42,900 nt of DNA, taken from the NCBI GenBank assembly GCA_009787355.1, contig WRGD01000143.1, forward strand, positions 1-42,900. The letters run 5' to 3'. The notes under the pieces are model-generated. The model saw only the letters and a program-made list of their open reading frames with translations. It made no database searches and had not been told where the DNA came from. Made by a program: the position numbers and the translations under genes. Of this stretch, positions 35,607-42,900 are shown piece by piece. Each line of letters begins with the position of its first letter. Positions within the stretch are counted from its first letter, which is position 1. Source of the stretch: Defluviitaleaceae bacterium (GTDB lineage Bacteria > Bacillota > Clostridia > Lachnospirales > UBA5962).

Positions 35607-37454
35607 CTAACCAAGTAACTGCAAAACAGACTGAGAAGCTATATTAGATTGAGCAAGCATAGATATCCCAGCTTGCCCAAGAATATTGGTCTGAGTAAAC
35701 GCCATCATCTCCCTTGCCATATCTATATCTCTAATACGAGAATTGCTCGATGACAAGTTTTCAGAAGATACTCGCAAATTGTTGATAGTATGCTCTAGCC
35801 TGTTCTGTACAGAACCAAGCTCTGCACGTTGTCTAGAAACTATATTTATTGCATTGTCTACTTGATTTAACAATGATGATATTTCTATGCCTAAAGTATT
35901 ATTGTGAACTACTCCACCTCCAAAAGGCCAATTAGCCCAGTTGGAATCTATTTTACCTATATACCATATAGTTGAATCTAAATGATATACAGGAATCATG
36001 CTACGTCTAAATTCATAATTACTAATTAACAAATCAAGAGTTTGTAAAGATATTTCTGCAAGATTTAGCCCTGTTTCTTGATTAATACCTGATATCTGTA
36101 AATCAATTTCTATATCGGATAAATTAGTAATATCATGTAAATTTAAACTTTCTAAAGACATATCTCTTATATTTATAGTTGTTCTTTGACCTGCATTAGC
36201 CCCAGTCTGAATTTGAAGCACTAAATTTTGTATTGTATCGTTTATACTGTTTGTAATTTTAGTATTTTGGATAGCGGTCTCTAAATTTACTTTTGCTTCT
36301 CGTACAGCTCTAAGCTTTATTAATCTTCCATTAATATTTGCCCAAGCTGGTAATTGCTCTTGTGCTTGTAGTGGTGCACCTGTACCATCATTTGTAAACA
36401 TTAAAGTACCTGCTACTCCGTTTAAAGTAGAATTACCCGATGGAGCTACAAAAAAACCAGCACCTAAATGTGTATGACTAGAATTTAATATATTATTTCT
36501 GTGTCCTACTGAATTCATCCAGCCTTGAACAGCACCATAAGGACAAGCACTACCATTAATAATATTTTCTCCAACACCAGTAGTTACACCAAATAGTGCA
36601 CCTAAATCTGATGGATTTCCGTGTACTCCATCATGAGAAAAATAATCTAAATGAGCCATTGATTGAGATTTGAATCTAGCCGCAGCTCCCAAATTATAAT
36701 CCCATTGTAAAGCGTTTAAACCATGATTTTTTCTTTCTATATTTACAAGTTCTAAAACTCTAAGTTCAAAGGCTGTAGGACCACCATTTGCAATATATTC
36801 ATTTCTCCATGTAGTAATTTCTGCTGAAGTAAATGGATTTTCATATATCGTAATGTTAGATGAAAAAAAATTATTTGCATCAAAAGGGGTACGATCAAAA
36901 CTACCCATACCCAATCTTCTACGAACAAACTCTCTATAATCAAATATTGCCTCGTCTAATGCTATCCTTAACAACTCTATGTTTTCTAAATCTTGTATAG
37001 ATATATTTTCCTGTATACTTGTATTTCTAACTCCAGATAACAAATTCATAGTATTAAATTTTGTATTTTGTACTATGGAATCTATTTCTCTAAGAAGGTT
37101 ACTAACTTCATTAAAAATTGTAACTCTATCACCTAGAGTATATACATCATTTGCTGATTGTACCATAAGTTCTCTTGTACGCTCTAGTATACGATGTATT
37201 TCTTCCATAGCTCCTTCTGCTGTTTGTACTAGTGATATACCATCTTGGCTATTTCTTGTTGCTTGGTCTAATCCTCTTATTTGATTACGCATTTTTTCGG
37301 ATAATGTCATACCAGCTGCATCGTCTGCCGCTCTATTTATACGCATACCAGAAGATAATCTCTCGCTACTTCTGTTTAATCTGCTACCTACTTGTAATAC
37401 TGCTCTATGGCTGTTTATTGCAGATATATTTGTGTTCACTATTGTATTTGACAT
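35607..37454 (-). CDS. Flagellin with an inserted CAP/SCP-like domain
   Basis: A 615-aa flagellar filament protein. Residues 1-140 are a normal flagellin N-terminal D0/D1 (NTNISAINSHRAVLQVGSRL, LSSGMRINRAADDAAGMTLSEKM, TAEGAMEEI). The last 90 residues are the normal C-terminal D1/D0 (RAELGSVQNRLEH, SRIRDIDMAREM, ending QSVLQLLG). Between them, residues about 228-356 form a CAP (PR-1/SCP) domain: VLELVNIERKNHGLNALQWD, FSHDG with His274, GVGENI with Glu296, and GWMNSVGHRNNIL with His318. These three residues make up the usual CAP cavity. No HExxH is present, so it is not a flagellinolysin. It is a single gene with a sigma-A-like promoter. Confidence 0.92.
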   Translation of the reverse strand: MSNTIVNTNISAINSHRAVLQVGSRLNRSSERLSSGMRINRAADDAAGMTLSEKMRNQIRGLDQATRNSQDGISLVQTAEGAMEEIHRILERTRELMVQSANDVYTLGDRVTIFNEVSNLLREIDSIVQNTKFNTMNLLSGVRNTSIQENISIQDLENIELLRIALDEAIFDYREFVRRRLGMGSFDRTPFDANNFFSSNITIYENPFTSAEITTWRNEYIANGGPTAFELRVLELVNIERKNHGLNALQWDYNLGAAARFKSQSMAHLDYFSHDGVHGNPSDLGALFGVTTGVGENIINGSACPYGAVQGWMNSVGHRNNILNSSHTHLGAGFFVAPSGNSTLNGVAGTLMFTNDGTGAPLQAQEQLPAWANINGRLIKLRAVREAKVNLETAIQNTKITNSINDTIQNLVLQIQTGANAGQRTTINIRDMSLESLNLHDITNLSDIEIDLQISGINQETGLNLAEISLQTLDLLISNYEFRRSMIPVYHLDSTIWYIGKIDSNWANWPFGGGVVHNNTLGIEISSLLNQVDNAINIVSRQRAELGSVQNRLEHTINNLRVSSENLSSSNSRIRDIDMAREMMAFTQTNILGQAGISMLAQSNIASQSVLQLLG

Positions 37455-37537
37455 ATTAGTATACTCCTTTAAATCGTTTTAAGTGTAACTAATTTTCTTA
37501 AAATGTTGTTTACTATTTATATGTACCTATCGATATC

Positions 37538-37565
37538 ATTTTACTATATTATTTCTTAATGTCAA
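37538..37565 (-). promoter_or_regulatory. promoter of the flagellin gene
   Basis: On the minus strand TTGACA (37560-37565), a 16-bp spacer and TAAAAT (37538-37543), giving a leader of about 77 nt. A CGATAG stretch just downstream faintly recalls a sigma-28 -10 element, but no matching -35 at the right distance was found. Confidence 0.55.
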
Positions 37566-37605
37566 GTATTTTTTTAACATTTTATAATAATTTTTGTTAA
37601 AAATT

Positions 37606-37648
37606 AAAACCCACTACTTATATATTTTAAATAAAAGTGGTGAGTTTT
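37606..37648 (-). terminator. terminator of the Cys-rich small protein gene
   Basis: A 13-bp stem with one mismatch and one G-U pair (aaaacccactact / agtggtgagtttt) and a 17-nt loop, followed on the minus strand by ttttaattttt. Confidence 0.6.
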
Positions 37649-37720
37649 ATTGACAAGAGGTACTTATTTCAAATTTTCATGTTAAATTATTTTATTCTAA
37701 ATAAATTAAAAAATCAAAAG

Positions 37721-38059
37721 CTATATAGCATGGTGTGTAAAAGATGCTATTTTATCTACTGGTATTTCTGTTACAGAGCCCAGCCAATTACTTCCTCTTT
37801 CTGCTTCTATCACACTATTTCCACATCTACAATTATTTCTATTACATCCACAATTTCTTCTATTATTTCCAAAAAGACCAGACCCAAAACCCCAACCAGA
37901 ATTACTATTACAAGAAGGTGCAGCTCCAAGAGATGTTATAAGTCTAACACAACCACCGCCAACATTTGCAAGAACACCCGTAAAGCAATTTCCACTAGTG
38001 GTAATAATTGTAATAGTTTGACCCACACTTCTACATAAACTTTCTTCTAAACAACGCAT
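37721..38059 (-). CDS. Small Cys/Asn/Gly-rich protein, possibly spore-coat related
   Basis: 112 aa without a signal peptide. The N-terminal half (GQTITIITTSGNCFTGVLANVGGGCVRLI) and the C-terminal end (GSVTEIPVDKIASF) look like strands of a small Sm-like beta-barrel. Between them, residues about 49-80 form an insert rich in Asn, Gly, Arg and Cys (NNRRNCGCNRNNCRCG). Such Cys-rich inserts occur in spore coat and exosporium proteins of Clostridia, but I cannot name the family. The AAGGAG site fixes ATG 38059. It is a single-gene unit with its own terminator. Confidence 0.7.
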   Translation of the reverse strand: MRCLEESLCRSVGQTITIITTSGNCFTGVLANVGGGCVRLITSLGAAPSCNSNSGWGFGSGLFGNNRRNCGCNRNNCRCGNSVIEAERGSNWLGSVTEIPVDKIASFTHHAI

Positions 38060-38120
38060 GATTACTCCTTTCTTTTATAATACATAAAAGTAAATATTAT
38101 ATAGCCTAACAAATTTATAG

Positions 38121-38156
38121 CTTGTCAAACTTATAGTACATACTATGTTAAACAAG
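38121..38156. promoter_or_regulatory. imperfect inverted repeat between divergent genes
   Basis: CTTGT...TAGTA-CA-TACTA...ACAAG: the arms match at their outer 5 and inner 6-7 bases, with a partly matching middle. It sits between the Cys-rich gene and typA and may be an operator or a leader structure. Confidence 0.3.
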
Positions 38157-38235
38157 CATTTTATGTTACAATACTTTAAAATATAAAGACTTTAGGATTT
38201 TCCCCAAAGGTTTAAAAAAATAAATGAGGTTTTAA

Positions 38236-40071
38236 TTGAAAAAAAGAAACGAAATACGAAATATAGCTATAATAGCTCATGTAGACCATGGTAAAACAAC
38301 TTTAGTAGACCAAATATTGAAACAAAGTGGTACTTTTAGGCAAAATCAAGTTGTACTAGAGCGAGTTATGGATTCTGGAGATATAGAAAAAGAGCGTGGG
38401 ATAACAATACTTTCTAAAAATACTGCAGTTTATTATAAAGATACAAAAATAAATATAGTAGATACTCCGGGTCATGCTGATTTTGGGGGAGAAGTAGAAC
38501 GAGTTTTAAAAATGGTAGATGGTGTTGTTCTAGTTGTAGACGCATTCGAAGGGCCAATGCCTCAAACAAAGTTTGTTTTAAAAAATGCACTAGCTTTAAA
38601 TCTACCTGTAGTAGTATGTATAAATAAAATAGATAGACCAGATGCAAGACCAAAAGAAGTAATAGACGAAGTTTTGGAACTTTTCATGGAACTAGACGCA
38701 ACAGATGAACAATTAGATGCTTCTTTTATATTTACTTCTGCAAAAAAAGGAATAGCCTCTTTAGACTTTGAAAAAGAAGGGACAGATATGTTACCTTTTT
38801 TTGAAACAATAATAAAAGAAATACCAGCACCGACAAGTAGTTCAGATAATCTAAAAATTTTAATATCTACAATAGACCACAAAGAATACCAAGGTAAAAT
38901 TGGTATTGGAAAAGTAGAAAGTGGTACGATAAAAATAAATGATGAAGTAATTTTAGTAAATATACATGACGAAAAAAAATTCAAAAAAGTACGTGTAACA
39001 AAGCTTTTTGAATTTGAGGGACTAACAAAAGTAGAGGTAAAAGAAGCAACATTTGGTTCTATAATAGCTATAGCAGGTATAGAAGATATAACAATAGGTG
39101 ATACAATATGCTCCATAGAAGATACAACACCTATACCATTTGCAAAAGTTTCCCCTCCTACAATATCTGTAAACTTTATTGTAAACAATAGCCCTTTTGC
39201 TGGTACAGAGGGAAAATTTATAACAAGTAGGCATTTACGTGATAGATTAATGAAAGAAACAGATAAAGATGTTAGCCTTTTAGTGGAGGAAACAGACTCT
39301 ACTGAAATGTTTAAGGTTTCTGGTAGAGGTGAATTACACATTTCTATTTTAATAGAAAATATGAGACGTGAAGGCTTCGAGTTTGCAGTATCGAAACCAG
39401 AGGTGCTTTTTAAAGAAGAAAACAAAATAAAAATGGAGCCTATAGAAGAAGTTACAGTAGATTCTCCAGAAGAACATGTTGGTTCTATTATAGAAAGTCT
39501 TTCTCTAAGAAAAGGAGAAATGACATATATGGGACCTAGTAGTGGTGGTTACACAAGACTAAAATTTAAAATACCCGCACGAGGTCTAATTGGATACAGA
39601 ACGGATTTTTTAACATTAACAAAAGGTGAAGGGCTTATAAATAATATATTTGAGGGTTACGAACCATACAAAGGAGAAATAAGCCATAGACAAAACGGTG
39701 CTTTGATAGCTTTTGAATCTGGAGAAACAACAAGCTATGGTCTTTCATCTGCAGAAGAGCGAGGAGTTCTTTTTATAAATCCCGGTGTGAAAGTATATGC
39801 CGGTATGGTTGTTGGTAAAAATTCTAGAAATGCAGATATGGAAGTAAATATTTGTAAGAGAAAGCAGCTAACAAATATAAGAGCAAGTGGTTCAGATGAT
39901 AATATAAAGCTAACACCTGCAACAATTCTAAGTTTAGAGCAAAGTTTGGAATTTATCTCAGATGATGAGCTTGTGGAAATAACTCCAACTAGTTTAAGAA
40001 TACGAAAAAGACAACTCGATTCTAATATGAGAGCAAAAGAAGCAAAGAGTAGGAAAAAAGAAAATAGTTAA
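38236..40071 (+). CDS. typA: Ribosome-associated translational GTPase TypA/BipA
   Basis: A 611-aa EF-G-like GTPase involved in 50S assembly and stress growth. G1 is AHVDHGKTT (residues 14-22). GITI and DTPGHADFGGEVERV supply G2 and G3, NKIDRPDARP supplies G4, and a SAKKG-type G5 follows. After this come the beta-barrel domain, the EF-G domain III/V-like parts (SGRGELHISILIENMRREGFEFAVSKPEV) and the BipA-specific C-terminal domain (RQNGALIAFESGETTSYGLSSAEERG). The start is TTG with a GAGG site. It is a single gene. Confidence 0.97.
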   Translation: MKKRNEIRNIAIIAHVDHGKTTLVDQILKQSGTFRQNQVVLERVMDSGDIEKERGITILSKNTAVYYKDTKINIVDTPGHADFGGEVERVLKMVDGVVLVVDAFEGPMPQTKFVLKNALALNLPVVVCINKIDRPDARPKEVIDEVLELFMELDATDEQLDASFIFTSAKKGIASLDFEKEGTDMLPFFETIIKEIPAPTSSSDNLKILISTIDHKEYQGKIGIGKVESGTIKINDEVILVNIHDEKKFKKVRVTKLFEFEGLTKVEVKEATFGSIIAIAGIEDITIGDTICSIEDTTPIPFAKVSPPTISVNFIVNNSPFAGTEGKFITSRHLRDRLMKETDKDVSLLVEETDSTEMFKVSGRGELHISILIENMRREGFEFAVSKPEVLFKEENKIKMEPIEEVTVDSPEEHVGSIIESLSLRKGEMTYMGPSSGGYTRLKFKIPARGLIGYRTDFLTLTKGEGLINNIFEGYEPYKGEISHRQNGALIAFESGETTSYGLSSAEERGVLFINPGVKVYAGMVVGKNSRNADMEVNICKRKQLTNIRASGSDDNIKLTPATILSLEQSLEFISDDELVEITPTSLRIRKRQLDSNMRAKEAKSRKKENS

Positions 40072-40200
40072 ATCGAGTAGGAGTATACCCATTAGATGAA
40101 TAGCCGACCTCTCACAACACCGTAATACGTACAGTTAACATTTTCATATTAATGTTGCAACCGCCTACGGCGGTTGCAACATTAGTTAACCCATGGACTT
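40072..40200. other. GC-richer non-coding segment with a 15-bp hairpin, possible mobile-element relic
   Basis: This segment contrasts with the AT-rich surroundings: it contains gccgacctctcacaacaccg and a perfect 15-bp stem at 40151-40183 (aatgttgcaaccgcc, loop tac, ggcggttgcaacatt). Copies of agttaac lie on both sides of the hairpin (near 40132 and 40185). The segment recalls conserved non-coding sequence near group II introns and some insertion elements. That is from memory and not verified. No reverse transcriptase or transposase is present. The hairpin could also terminate typA, although it lacks a T-run. Confidence 0.45.
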
Positions 40201-40205
40201 TTGTG

Positions 40206-40856
40206 TTATAAATGTTTATCCTCTTTGGCACGAGTCATAAGTAAAGGAAATCCCAATTCATCCAATATTTCATTTATGATAAATAAACGCTGGCTTCCTT
40301 TTTTATTATGTACCTTATGCTCTAATACCCACATAATTACCATATCATTAATCAAAGATTTAGAAAGTATAAAACCAGCTTTTGATAAGGCTATTTGTAT
40401 CTCTGCTAAATCCAATTCCATTGCTATAAGTAAGGCTAGGATTGGTTCTTTTCTAATATTCTTACCTGATTTCATATAGTAGAACATCTTCTCTGAAACT
40501 AAAGCAGCTCTATATAAATCAGTTTTAGTTCCTTTATATTTAGAGAGAAGATAGCTAAAATGAACTGCAAATTCTTTATTTATTATTTTTTCTTTCATTT
40601 TCGATTTTACAACTATTTTACTTATATCTGGAAATAATTCATCTGAAAATTCTGTGTTCAAAGATACCATATTTATTTTATACTTGTCCTTAAAAATATT
40701 ATTATTTAAACTCAATCCTGCTTTATTCGCTAACTTCTCAATTTCATCAAAACTTAGTGAAAATAGCTTGCCAGCCTTAATGATAAAATTATGTTTAAGA
40801 TAATTTTGTGATTGTGTAGACATTGGATTATTACGCCAATTGTAGAATGTTTGCAA
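40206..40856 (-). CDS. HTH-type (Xre-like) protein, probably N-terminally disrupted
   Basis: 216 aa from a TTG. Residues about 92-205 match the pattern of a family seen in Clostridia: a helical Xre-like domain (FSYLLSKYKGTKTDLYRAALVSEKMFYYMKSGKNIRKEPILALLIAMELDLAEIQIALSKAGF...) ending DELGFPLL. The N-terminal part includes a second short HTH-like segment whose first half (IYSQLGVSLQTFYNW) begins upstream of the TTG in the same frame. The AGGAG before TTG therefore lies inside coding sequence, and the true start was probably further upstream, beyond a frameshift. It is likely a remnant or phase-variable regulator in an accessory region. Confidence 0.55.
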   Translation of the reverse strand: MQTFYNWRNNPMSTQSQNYLKHNFIIKAGKLFSLSFDEIEKLANKAGLSLNNNIFKDKYKINMVSLNTEFSDELFPDISKIVVKSKMKEKIINKEFAVHFSYLLSKYKGTKTDLYRAALVSEKMFYYMKSGKNIRKEPILALLIAMELDLAEIQIALSKAGFILSKSLINDMVIMWVLEHKVHNKKGSQRLFIINEILDELGFPLLMTRAKEDKHL

Positions 40857-40904
40857 ACTAACTCCTAATTGTGAATAAATGTATTCTATATTCTTTATAT
40901 GCTT

Positions 40905-40930
40905 TTTTTTTATACTCTTTTTTTATACTC
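40905..40930 (-). repeat. two tandem 13-bp copies causing a frameshift
   Basis: The plus-strand unit tttttttatactc occurs twice in a row, next to a 9-T run. It lies at the junction between the 36-codon fragment upstream and the HTH protein. It disrupts the frame, as expected from slippage or tandem duplication. Confidence 0.85.
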
Positions 40931-41020
40931 TTCTACATATTTAATTATTGCTGTAGCAAAGTCTTCTTCTAAAATTATATTATTATTTTTTAACCAATTA
41001 CTAATTTTTATAATATTCAC
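40910..41020 (-). pseudogene. 36-codon N-terminal fragment of the frameshifted HTH gene
   Basis: Starts at a GTG preceded by AGAGGT, though the spacing is very short. It encodes a helical stretch ending VEEYKKRV and stops in the tandem repeat. Read without the duplication and with one A fewer, it would continue as ...EEYKKKHIKNIEYIYSQLG into the downstream protein, a plausible continuous HTH. The gap 40857-41312 holds only this fragment, a terminator hairpin at 41090-41156 and the holin leader. Confidence 0.5.
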
Positions 41021-41089
41021 ACCTCTATTGTTTCTACATTTAATGACAATTTACATAATGTAACTTTACTACAACCAATATATAAAAAA

Positions 41090-41156
41090 CGGAAATTATA
41101 TTTGGATTATTTCAATTTTTATTTTTGTAGAATCCAAACAAAATTTCCGATTTTTT
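41090..41156. terminator. bidirectional terminator hairpin
   Basis: cggaaatt...tttggatt pairs with aatccaaa...aatttccg: two 8-bp stems separated by a 3-base internal loop, with a 22-nt apical loop. It is flanked by ttttttt on the plus side and tttttt on the minus side. It separates the disrupted HTH gene from the holin. Confidence 0.7.
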
Positions 41157-41249
41157 TAAAAAACGTATGATAAACTTCTTTCATACAAAACAAAAAAGGG
41201 TTTTGTTAAACGGCATATTCCTTGCAAGGTAATATAGAAAATAAAAAAG

Positions 41250-41265
41250 AGGTGAAAATATGTAA
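41250..41265 (+). other. minimal ATG-TAA start-stop after a strong ribosome binding site
   Basis: AGAGGTGAAAAT is directly followed by ATG TAA (41260-41265), 47 bp before the holin start. It may be a decayed gene start or a ribosome-parking leader element for the holin. Confidence 0.4.
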
Positions 41266-41312
41266 AATTAAGAACTAAAAAAATCTATTCTAAAGAAAGG
41301 AGATTGTTACCT

Positions 41313-41711
41313 ATGAAATCTCTTTGGTATTCCGCACAAATTGCCATTGTAGCAATTGGGAGTTCTGTAAGTTGGTTTTTGGGTGGTATGGATATGTATT
41401 TATATGCTTTGATGTTTTTTATTATTGCGGATTATATTACTGGCGTTATGAAATCAATCGTAAAACGCAGTCTTTCAAGCCAAATAGGAACTAAAGGCAT
41501 ATTTAAGAAAACAACAATATTTATACTTATTGGATTAACAAATTTAATCGATGAGTATCTACTTATGGGAAATGGGATATTTAAAAATGCGGTTATTTTG
41601 TTTTATATTTCAAATGAGGGAATATCCATTTTAGAAAATGCTTATGCTATTGGACTTCCTATCCCAGAAAAGCTAAAGAACTTTTTAAAACAACTTAAAA
41701 GTGAAAAATAA
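41313..41711 (+). CDS. Phage-type holin (toxin secretion/phage lysis holin family)
   Basis: 132 aa with three to four membrane helices (about residues 8-27, 30-48, 66-82, 88-108) and the family core FIIADYITGVMKSIVKRSLSSQIGTKGIFKKT. A positively charged C-terminus, LKNFLKQLKSEK, follows. The family (Phage_holin_4) includes lysis holins and TcdE, linked to toxin release in Clostridioides difficile. ATG 41313 is 10 nt from an AAAGGAG site; an in-frame TTG at 41304 is too close to it. No endolysin gene is adjacent. The next gene, 30 bp downstream, codes for a repeat protein lacking a signal peptide. Confidence 0.88.
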   Translation: MKSLWYSAQIAIVAIGSSVSWFLGGMDMYLYALMFFIIADYITGVMKSIVKRSLSSQIGTKGIFKKTTIFILIGLTNLIDEYLLMGNGIFKNAVILFYISNEGISILENAYAIGLPIPEKLKNFLKQLKSEK

Positions 41712-41741
41712 GAAAGGTCGTTTTTAAAACGAAAGAAAACA

Positions 41742-42900
41742 ATGAAAAATAATGAATTATATGAGTCTTATGGAGACCATGAAAATACAGATTATGTAAA
41801 CGAAACAGACCAAGCGTCTAATTATGAAGATACAAATGCAATTTATGATAATAATGAACTATATGAGTATTACGATGATGGAGAAAATTCAGATTACTCA
41901 GAAACAGATTACTCTGTAGAAGATACAGAAAATACAGAAGAAAACACAACGTCTATTGAACAAGAAGATAACTTACCAATAGGAATAACCCCCCGAAACC
42001 CAAACTCATTTCAAAACACAAGACGAACAATAACATTCAACCCCAACGGAGGCTCTGTTAGCCCTACATCTATAAACAGAAACCTAGGCGAAACATTAGG
42101 AACTTTACCAACTCCTAATAGAACAGGTTTTACAACCGCTGGCTGGTGGACAGAACCAAATGGCGGTAATCAAGTAACATCTAACACTCCTGTTGTTGCA
42201 AACCAGACTTGCTTTGCTAGGTGGAATATTAATATAACTTTTAATTCTAACGGCGGTAGTTCAGTTGGTACTAGAAATATAATATCTGGTGCTATTGGTT
42301 CATTACCAACTACAACAAGAGCAAATCTTAATTTTGATGGTTGGTGGACTGCTTCTACTGGTGGTTTTAGAATAGGTTCAGGTACTACTACAAATAACCA
42401 TGTTACCTATTTTGCAAGATGGTATGCTGTTATTTCACTTAACCCTAATGGCGGTACAGTTAACCCTAACAGAAGCACTGTATTAGCTGGTGCTAATGTA
42501 GGTAATCTTCCTACACCATCAAGAACTCATTACAACTTTACAGGTTGGTTTACTGCTCTTAATGGGGGAAATCAAATAACAAATACAACTCCTGCAAATA
42601 CAAATATGAGCTTATTTGCTAGATGGACACCTATAGTCAGAGTTGTTACTTTTAATCCAAACGGAGGTACAGTTAATCCTACTACAAGAAATGTTAATAG
42701 CGGACAGCCTGTAGGGAATTTACCTACTCCAACAAGAGCTGGTCATACTTCTGCTGGGTGGTGGACTGCTGCTAGTAATAACAGTACACGGATAACAGAT
42801 AGCACTGTTGTAAGTGCAAATACAACCTATTTTGCAAGATGGAATTTAACTGTAACTTTTAATTCTAATGGTGGTAGTACAGTAGCAAATAGAAATACAG
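41742..42900 (+). CDS. InlB B-repeat (Listeria-Bacteroides repeat) protein, partial at window end
   Basis: An open frame of 386 codons that continues past the window end. The first 90 residues are strongly acidic and Tyr/Asn-rich (NNELYESYGDHEN near the start, NNELYEYYDDGEN later, a repeated NNELYE unit) with no signal peptide or membrane helix. From 42027 there are four complete repeats of about 66-72 residues (42027-42224, 42225-42422, 42423-42626, 42627-42842) and the start of a fifth. Each has the TFNPNGG...LPTPxRxGxxxxGWWT...FARW pattern of B repeats (Flg_new-type). Such repeats usually occur on surface or secreted proteins. The missing signal and the adjacent holin suggest a non-Sec release route. 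The ribosome binding site is weak (gaaagaaaac). Confidence 0.85.
   Translation, partial: MKNNELYESYGDHENTDYVNETDQASNYEDTNAIYDNNELYEYYDDGENSDYSETDYSVEDTENTEENTTSIEQEDNLPIGITPRNPNSFQNTRRTITFNPNGGSVSPTSINRNLGETLGTLPTPNRTGFTTAGWWTEPNGGNQVTSNTPVVANQTCFARWNINITFNSNGGSSVGTRNIISGAIGSLPTTTRANLNFDGWWTASTGGFRIGSGTTTNNHVTYFARWYAVISLNPNGGTVNPNRSTVLAGANVGNLPTPSRTHYNFTGWFTALNGGNQITNTTPANTNMSLFARWTPIVRVVTFNPNGGTVNPTTRNVNSGQPVGNLPTPTRAGHTSAGWWTAASNNSTRITDSTVVSANTTYFARWNLTVTFNSNGGSTVANRNT

Noticed and set aside
35607-37454. Flagellinolysin (metallopeptidase flagellin)
   Set aside because: The inserted domain has no HExxH motif; its conserved residues fit a CAP domain instead.
37637-38038. 133-codon plus-strand Thr/Ser-rich frame
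   Set aside because: Antisense to the Cys-rich small gene, which has a good AAGGAG site and terminator; the Thr/Ser richness mirrors its Gly/Asn codons.
38562-39425. 287-codon open frame on the minus strand
   Set aside because: Antisense to the clearly conserved typA coding sequence, with no start signals.
40072-40200. Complete group II intron or insertion sequence
   Set aside because: No reverse transcriptase, maturase or transposase frame is present, so at most a remnant can be claimed.
40201-40479. 92-codon plus-strand frame
   Set aside because: Antisense to the HTH-type protein, whose family-like pattern supports the minus strand; no ribosome binding site.

Overview
The window is chromosomal DNA of a low-GC, endospore-forming, flagellated Clostridia-type Firmicute, probably Lachnospirales-like. 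The case rests on spoIVA, a flagellin, the cdaA-cdaR-glmM cluster, AGGAGG-type ribosome binding sites and very AT-rich intergenic DNA. No rRNA, tRNA or CRISPR array was seen.

Layout. 1-1.9 kb: a 10-bp tandem repeat array, then spoIVA. 1.9-5.4 kb (minus strand): two paralogous family-5 peptide-binding lipoproteins. 5.5-11.6 kb (minus strand): a compact RiPP (ribosomally made, modified peptide) locus. In transcription order it has a sigma-A-type promoter, a 29-codon precursor peptide that appears in no standard long-ORF list, an attenuator-like hairpin, a fused E1-like/YcaO cyclodehydratase, and two half ABC exporters that probably form a heterodimer. 11.7-15.6 kb (plus strand): an oppCBDF/dppCBDF-type peptide importer with its own promoter, divergent from the RiPP promoter. 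15.7-17.4 kb: a secreted S41-like protease. 17.6-27 kb (minus strand): a long co-directional cluster. Its core is cdaA-cdaR-glmM (c-di-AMP synthesis, its regulator, and amino-sugar supply for cell wall). It continues into mtnN, an HD-domain protein, a small HTH-like protein, a Uma2-family protein, a PfkB sugar kinase and a coiled-coil protein. 27.2-31.4 kb: an operon with a membrane-anchored Asn-rich protein, an ABC ATPase and two ABC-2 permeases. 31.5-35.5 kb: tyrS, a collapsed metallophosphoesterase remnant, and mutS2. 35.6-37.5 kb: a flagellin with a CAP/SCP-like domain inserted in its surface region. 37.7-40.1 kb: a Cys-rich small protein and typA/bipA. 40.1-42.9 kb: an accessory region with a GC-rich hairpin segment, a frameshifted HTH-type regulator, a phage-type holin, and a signal-less protein of InlB B-type repeats that runs off the window end.

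How it works together (inference). The RiPP enzyme would bind the leader of the 29-aa peptide through its N-terminal wing and modify the C-terminal half, and the ABC pair would export the product. The binding proteins and Opp permease on either side could re-import a peptide, but nothing in the sequence proves that link. The best candidates for new biology are the RiPP locus (a cyclodehydratase-type enzyme paired with a precursor that has no Cys and no Ser), the CAP-flagellin, and the holin plus B-repeat protein pair.
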